NCBI GenBank assembly: GCA_963678925.1
Contig: OY787533.1
Coordinates: 1,364,001-1,428,000 of the forward strand
Length of the DNA: 64,000 nucleotides
From: G963665925 sp963678925
Lineage (GTDB): Bacteria; Bacillota; Clostridia; Peptostreptococcales; Acidaminobacteraceae
Direction of reading: 5' to 3'
Made by a program: the position numbers and the translations under genes. Of the stretch, positions 61,262 to 64,000 are shown in pieces (positions within the stretch are counted from its first letter, which is position 1; the number at the start of each line of letters is the position of its first letter). The notes below the pieces were generated by a model. That model was given only the letters and a program-made list of their open reading frames with translations. It did no database searches and was not told the DNA's origin.

Positions 61262-61596
61262 TTCCTCCTATGATCGGGTCAGTCCAGGGGGACGCCGCGT
61301 TTCGCAAACGCAGTGGTAACATTTGGTCGGTAAGGTCGGTTTATAATATACAACGTGGCACTTGCCACAAACCGCGTTCCGAACGGGTGTCACACCCTTA
61401 ACCCTCCCTCTATACAATCCACATGATTCTTGGCCGAGATTCATGCGGTTTGACTCTGGTACACCAAACTTGCTTTTTGCCTTTTGACAGTTACATTCTG
61501 TGGTCGGTCAGAGCACAACTGCTTCAAAGCGGTATTCTTCGAGCTGTCATACGGATTTCAGGTCGGTTAATCCGCAGGCACTCGTGATTTTATGTC
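61262..61596 (-). other. Gene-free kdd-kamA interval with hairpins and a possible operator
   Basis: 335 nt with no gene. It holds perfect dyads GCGTTTCGCAAACGC (61297-61311), GTGGCA-CT-TGCCAC (61355-61368) and GGGTGT-C-ACACCC (61385-61397), and GGTCGGT four times (two at about 61324-61340, one near 61502, one near 61561). A TATTATAAA segment near 61340-61350 might be a -10 box for kamA. It does not look like a lysine or cobalamin riboswitch to me. Confidence 0.5.
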
Positions 61597-62634
61597 TTAT
61601 GCGTAAAGATCTGTGTAAATTTTTCTCAGCTCTTCACTTTCACGCATGATGTTTAGAGAAATGTCAGCATGACCCTTAGTGTAGCCATTGCCGATGATCA
61701 TTGTTGTATCCATGCCAACGCCTTCAGCGCCAAGAGCAGCTGCAGTAAAGCTTGTTGCCATAGAGAAGAAGTAAATTACGCCGTCATCTTTAGTAGAAAG
61801 AATTGACGCCATTTCTGTATTTGGAATGTTAACGCAGTTGATTGTAACGTCAGCCATTTCGCCACCAGTCGCTTCACGCATCTTGTCAAGAACTTCAACA
61901 GAGTTTGTAGCATCAGCAACGATGAACTCGTCAGCTAGGCCAGCGCCCATAACAACGTCTTTCATTTTTTCGCTGTGGTTCAGGCAGATTACCTTGCCGT
62001 TTGGACCAGCGATTCTCTTTGCTTCATATAGACAAAGCATGCCTGATTTGCCAGCGCCGCCGATTACAAGAACTGTATCGCCTTCTTTAACAAGTTTTCT
62101 TGTTTGTGCTGGTGCACCTGCAACGTCAAGAACTGAAAGTGCAAGGTTTTGAGGTAGATCTTCAGGAAGCTTTGCATAGATGCCTGATTCAAACAGGATT
62201 GCTTGACCGTCGATATCTACTTGGTCGATGTCTTTACGCACTTCTTTGATTGCATTGATTTGAAGTGGTGTTAGAGAAAGCGAAACCAATGTTGCAAGCT
62301 TGTCTCCAACTTTAAGGTCAGTTTTGCCTTCAAGTGCAGGACCGATTTCCTTAACTGTACCGATCAGCATGCCGCCTGATCCAGTAACTGGGTTGTGGTG
62401 CTTTCCACGCGTCGAAACGATGTTTTGCATGATTTCTTTAATCTTCTCAACATCATTTTCAGCTTGACCCTTGATTTGTGTAAAGCTTGCAGAGTCGATA
62501 TTCAGTGTTTGAACATCAATAAGCACTTCGTTGTCATAGATTTCCATTGCGTTGTCGATTTTTTGTGCTGGTTGTGGCAGAGCACCTTTTGGCTCGATGA
62601 CACGGTGTGTACCAAATTTACATCCCTTTTTCAT
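61597..62634 (-). CDS. kdd: L-erythro-3,5-diaminohexanoate dehydrogenase
   Basis: 345 aa. Oxidatively removes the 3-amino group of 3,5-diaminohexanoate with NAD to give 3-keto-5-aminohexanoate, the step after KamD/KamE. N-terminal GTHRVIEPKGALPQPA is the family hallmark, and VLVIGGAGKSGMLCLYEAK near 177 is the Rossmann NAD site of the zinc-less MDR-like fold. Ribosome site GGAGGG at 9 nt. It is the first gene after a sigma-54 promoter. The partner cleavage enzyme, kce, is not in the window. Confidence 0.95.
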   Translation of the reverse strand: MKKGCKFGTHRVIEPKGALPQPAQKIDNAMEIYDNEVLIDVQTLNIDSASFTQIKGQAENDVEKIKEIMQNIVSTRGKHHNPVTGSGGMLIGTVKEIGPALEGKTDLKVGDKLATLVSLSLTPLQINAIKEVRKDIDQVDIDGQAILFESGIYAKLPEDLPQNLALSVLDVAGAPAQTRKLVKEGDTVLVIGGAGKSGMLCLYEAKRIAGPNGKVICLNHSEKMKDVVMGAGLADEFIVADATNSVEVLDKMREATGGEMADVTINCVNIPNTEMASILSTKDDGVIYFFSMATSFTAAALGAEGVGMDTTMIIGNGYTKGHADISLNIMRESEELRKIYTDLYA

Positions 62635-62677
62635 TTGTAAGACCCTCCATTTTTTAATTATTCACGGCCATATATAT

Positions 62678-62693
62678 TGCAAGCCCCGTGCCA
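62678..62693 (-). promoter_or_regulatory. Sigma-54 (-24/-12) promoter of kdd
   Basis: Minus strand TGGCACGGGGCTTGCA, a near-perfect match to TGGCAC-N5-TTGCA with the exact spacing between GG and GC. Start expected about 12 nt further, near 62668, giving a 34-nt leader to the kdd ATG. The activator encoded next door fits. Confidence 0.9.
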
Positions 62694-62861
62694 AAAAATC
62701 ATTTTTCAATTCCGACACCTTTCCTAGGATATTTTCAACACCTAGTGTTTTCAAGCCGTTTAGCGGTTTTTAGGAAAACGTTTTTCTGAATAATTTCAAA
62801 ACACCTACCCTGTTTTACTGCGAATTACGCATCAGTTTCGAGATTTTCATATTTTCCATAT

Positions 62862-62887
62862 AAAAAAGCGCCGAATTTTCGGCGCTT
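62862..62887 (-). terminator. Rho-independent terminator of the sigma-54 activator gene
   Basis: GCGCCGAA/TTCGGCGC stem (62868-62885) extended by A-T pairs, then TTTTTT on the minus strand. It isolates the activator gene from kdd. The remaining 62700-62860 has AT-rich sequence with short dyads such as ACACCTAGTGTT that may be activator sites, but nothing firmer. Confidence 0.85.
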
Positions 62888-62950
62888 GCTGTTTATTCTA
62901 CTTCTATAAAAGTCCTCATGACCTATGAAAAACCCTATGCGCTTATGCTA

Positions 62951-64000
62951 TCAACCGGATATTCCGAGTTTCTTAAGCTTATACTGAAGGGTCTGACGTG
63001 GAACATTCAAAAGCTTGGCTGTTTGTGTGATATTCTTGTCCGAGCGTTCGTATGCCTTTAAAATAAAGGCGCGCTCCGCTTGCTCAAGGGACTCCTTCAA
63101 AGAAAAATCCCCCTCTATGCACTGGGGCACATCGACGACACAGGCAACCTCACCTTTCAGCTCCCTGAGTTTTATAGGCAGGTCTGCAACCGTTATTTCA
63201 TCCGTATCCATAACACTGATCGCGCCCTCAATAACGTGTTCAAGCTCTCTTACATTTCCCGGCCAGTCATATGACCTGAAAATGAGCATAGCTTCCGCAG
63301 AAATCCCCTGTACGTTCTTATATAGCTTATTGTTGTACTTTTTTACAAAGTGTTTTGACAGATAAGGAATATCATCAGACCGTTCCTTCAAGGATGGCAG
63401 GTTGATGGTAATGGTATTAAGCCTGTAATACAAGTCCTGACGCAGGTTTCCAGACCTGACAGCGTCTTCAGGCTTGACATTGACAGCCGTGATAATGCGG
63501 ACATTCGCATATCTAGGCTTCATGTCACCAATTCTTCTGAAAACCCCCTCCTGCAGTACTCTCAGGAGCTTAGCCTGAAGCTCCATCGGCATGGAGTTGA
63601 TCTCGTCCAGAAAGAGTGTTCCGCCGTCCGCCAGTTCAAAGAGGCCCGGCCGGTCCACAGACCCTGTAAAGCTACCGCGCATGGTTCCGAACAAAATACC
63701 TTCAAGAAGGCTTGTCGGAAGGGCTGCACAGTTCTGTGCTATAAAAGGTGCTCCCACACGCCTGCTGCTGTTATGAATGGCCTGTACGAAGAGCTCCTTG
63801 CCTGTGCCAGTCTCACCGCAAACCAGTATGGGGGCGTCTGTCTGCGCCCCTTTTGTCGCAAGCGACTTGAGCTCAAGCATGCGGACATCGTCAGTCACGA
63901 TATCTGCAAAGGTGTATTTCGCCTCATCCTGCTGGCTGCCCTTTTTATCGCCATACATTTTATTCTGTAGATCAACGACCTTTTCGCTGAGGGCCTTGAC
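62951..64000 (-). CDS. Sigma-54-dependent activator, 5' end cut by the window edge
   Basis: At least 349 residues; the frame stays open to 64000. The ATG at 63958 is internal, since VKALSEKVVDLQNK precedes it and looks like the coiled-coil linker from a PAS sensor domain that lies outside. The AAA+ domain has Walker A GETGTGKE, a GAFTGA-loop variant reading GSFTGS, Walker B GGTLFLDEI and arginine-finger region FRRIGD. A Fis-type helix-turn-helix closes it (ITQTAKLLNVPRQTLQYKL). It sits directly upstream of kdd and its -24/-12 promoter, so lysine or an intermediate is the likely signal (inference). Confidence 0.9.
   Translation of the reverse strand, partial: VKALSEKVVDLQNKMYGDKKGSQQDEAKYTFADIVTDDVRMLELKSLATKGAQTDAPILVCGETGTGKELFVQAIHNSSRRVGAPFIAQNCAALPTSLLEGILFGTMRGSFTGSVDRPGLFELADGGTLFLDEINSMPMELQAKLLRVLQEGVFRRIGDMKPRYANVRIITAVNVKPEDAVRSGNLRQDLYYRLNTITINLPSLKERSDDIPYLSKHFVKKYNNKLYKNVQGISAEAMLIFRSYDWPGNVRELEHVIEGAISVMDTDEITVADLPIKLRELKGEVACVVDVPQCIEGDFSLKESLEQAERAFILKAYERSDKNITQTAKLLNVPRQTLQYKLKKLGISG

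Noticed and set aside
61355..61368. Second sigma-54 promoter in front of kamA (TGGCAAGTGCCACG)
   Set aside because: The -24-like GG is present but the -12 TTGC element is not at the right distance. The sequence is a simple dyad.

Overview
The window reads as chromosomal DNA from an anaerobic, amino-acid-fermenting member of the Clostridia (Firmicutes) with an S-layer. The evidence is a complete set of lysine-fermentation aminomutase genes (kamA-E, kdd), SLH-domain cell-wall proteins, strong GGAGG-type ribosome sites, frequent TTG/GTG starts and a low-GC background. I cannot name the species. Almost every gene lies on the minus strand, so the locus is read from right to left.

From left to right: (1) 1-15877 is a cell-surface glycan cluster: pseudaminic acid genes (pseB, C, F, G), an AT-rich patch of glycosyltransferases and a Wzy-like polymerase, a UDP-GalNAc-uronic acid pair (wbpP/wbpO-like), an initiating sugar-phosphate transferase, and at its head a winged-helix regulator flanked by two matched palindromes. 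(2) 16016-22229 is a second glycan operon (ligase/polymerase, Wzz-like protein, PglF/CapD-type dehydratase, aminotransferase) that ends in a terminator at 16000. (3) 22301-51179 is a 29-kb block of secreted proteins: SbsA-type Ig-like, Big2 and IPT/TIG repeat proteins, several SLH proteins, the presumed main S-layer protein (1372 aa, with a 135-nt structured leader), two TolC-like coiled-coil proteins, a MORN protein and a CtpA-type protease. (4) 51180-54775 is a mostly gene-poor island with repeats, hairpins, a candidate structured RNA, a 48-aa zinc-ribbon gene and an ISL3 insertion sequence. (5) 54776-64000 is lysine fermentation: kdd, kamA, kamB, kamC, kamD, kamE, preceded by a sigma-54 activator gene cut by the window edge. 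A near-consensus -24/-12 promoter lies in front of kdd.

The parts fit together: regions 1 and 2 would make and assemble a glycan containing pseudaminic acid and amino or uronic sugars, and region 3 supplies the surface proteins that could carry or hold it. Region 5 feeds on lysine under sigma-54 control.

The most unusual find is in region 4. Two copies of a composite element share the same order: a 34-bp two-hairpin module, a 4-nt linker, a hairpin of exactly 65 nt, then a conserved 22-nt motif. The two 65-nt hairpins have the same tip and the same bulged T, but their stems differ in sequence while remaining base-paired. One copy has its first module amplified into a 45-bp tandem array. The other was split by the ISL3 element, whose 8-bp target duplication is the first 8 nt of the hairpin. 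I know of no named family matching this.
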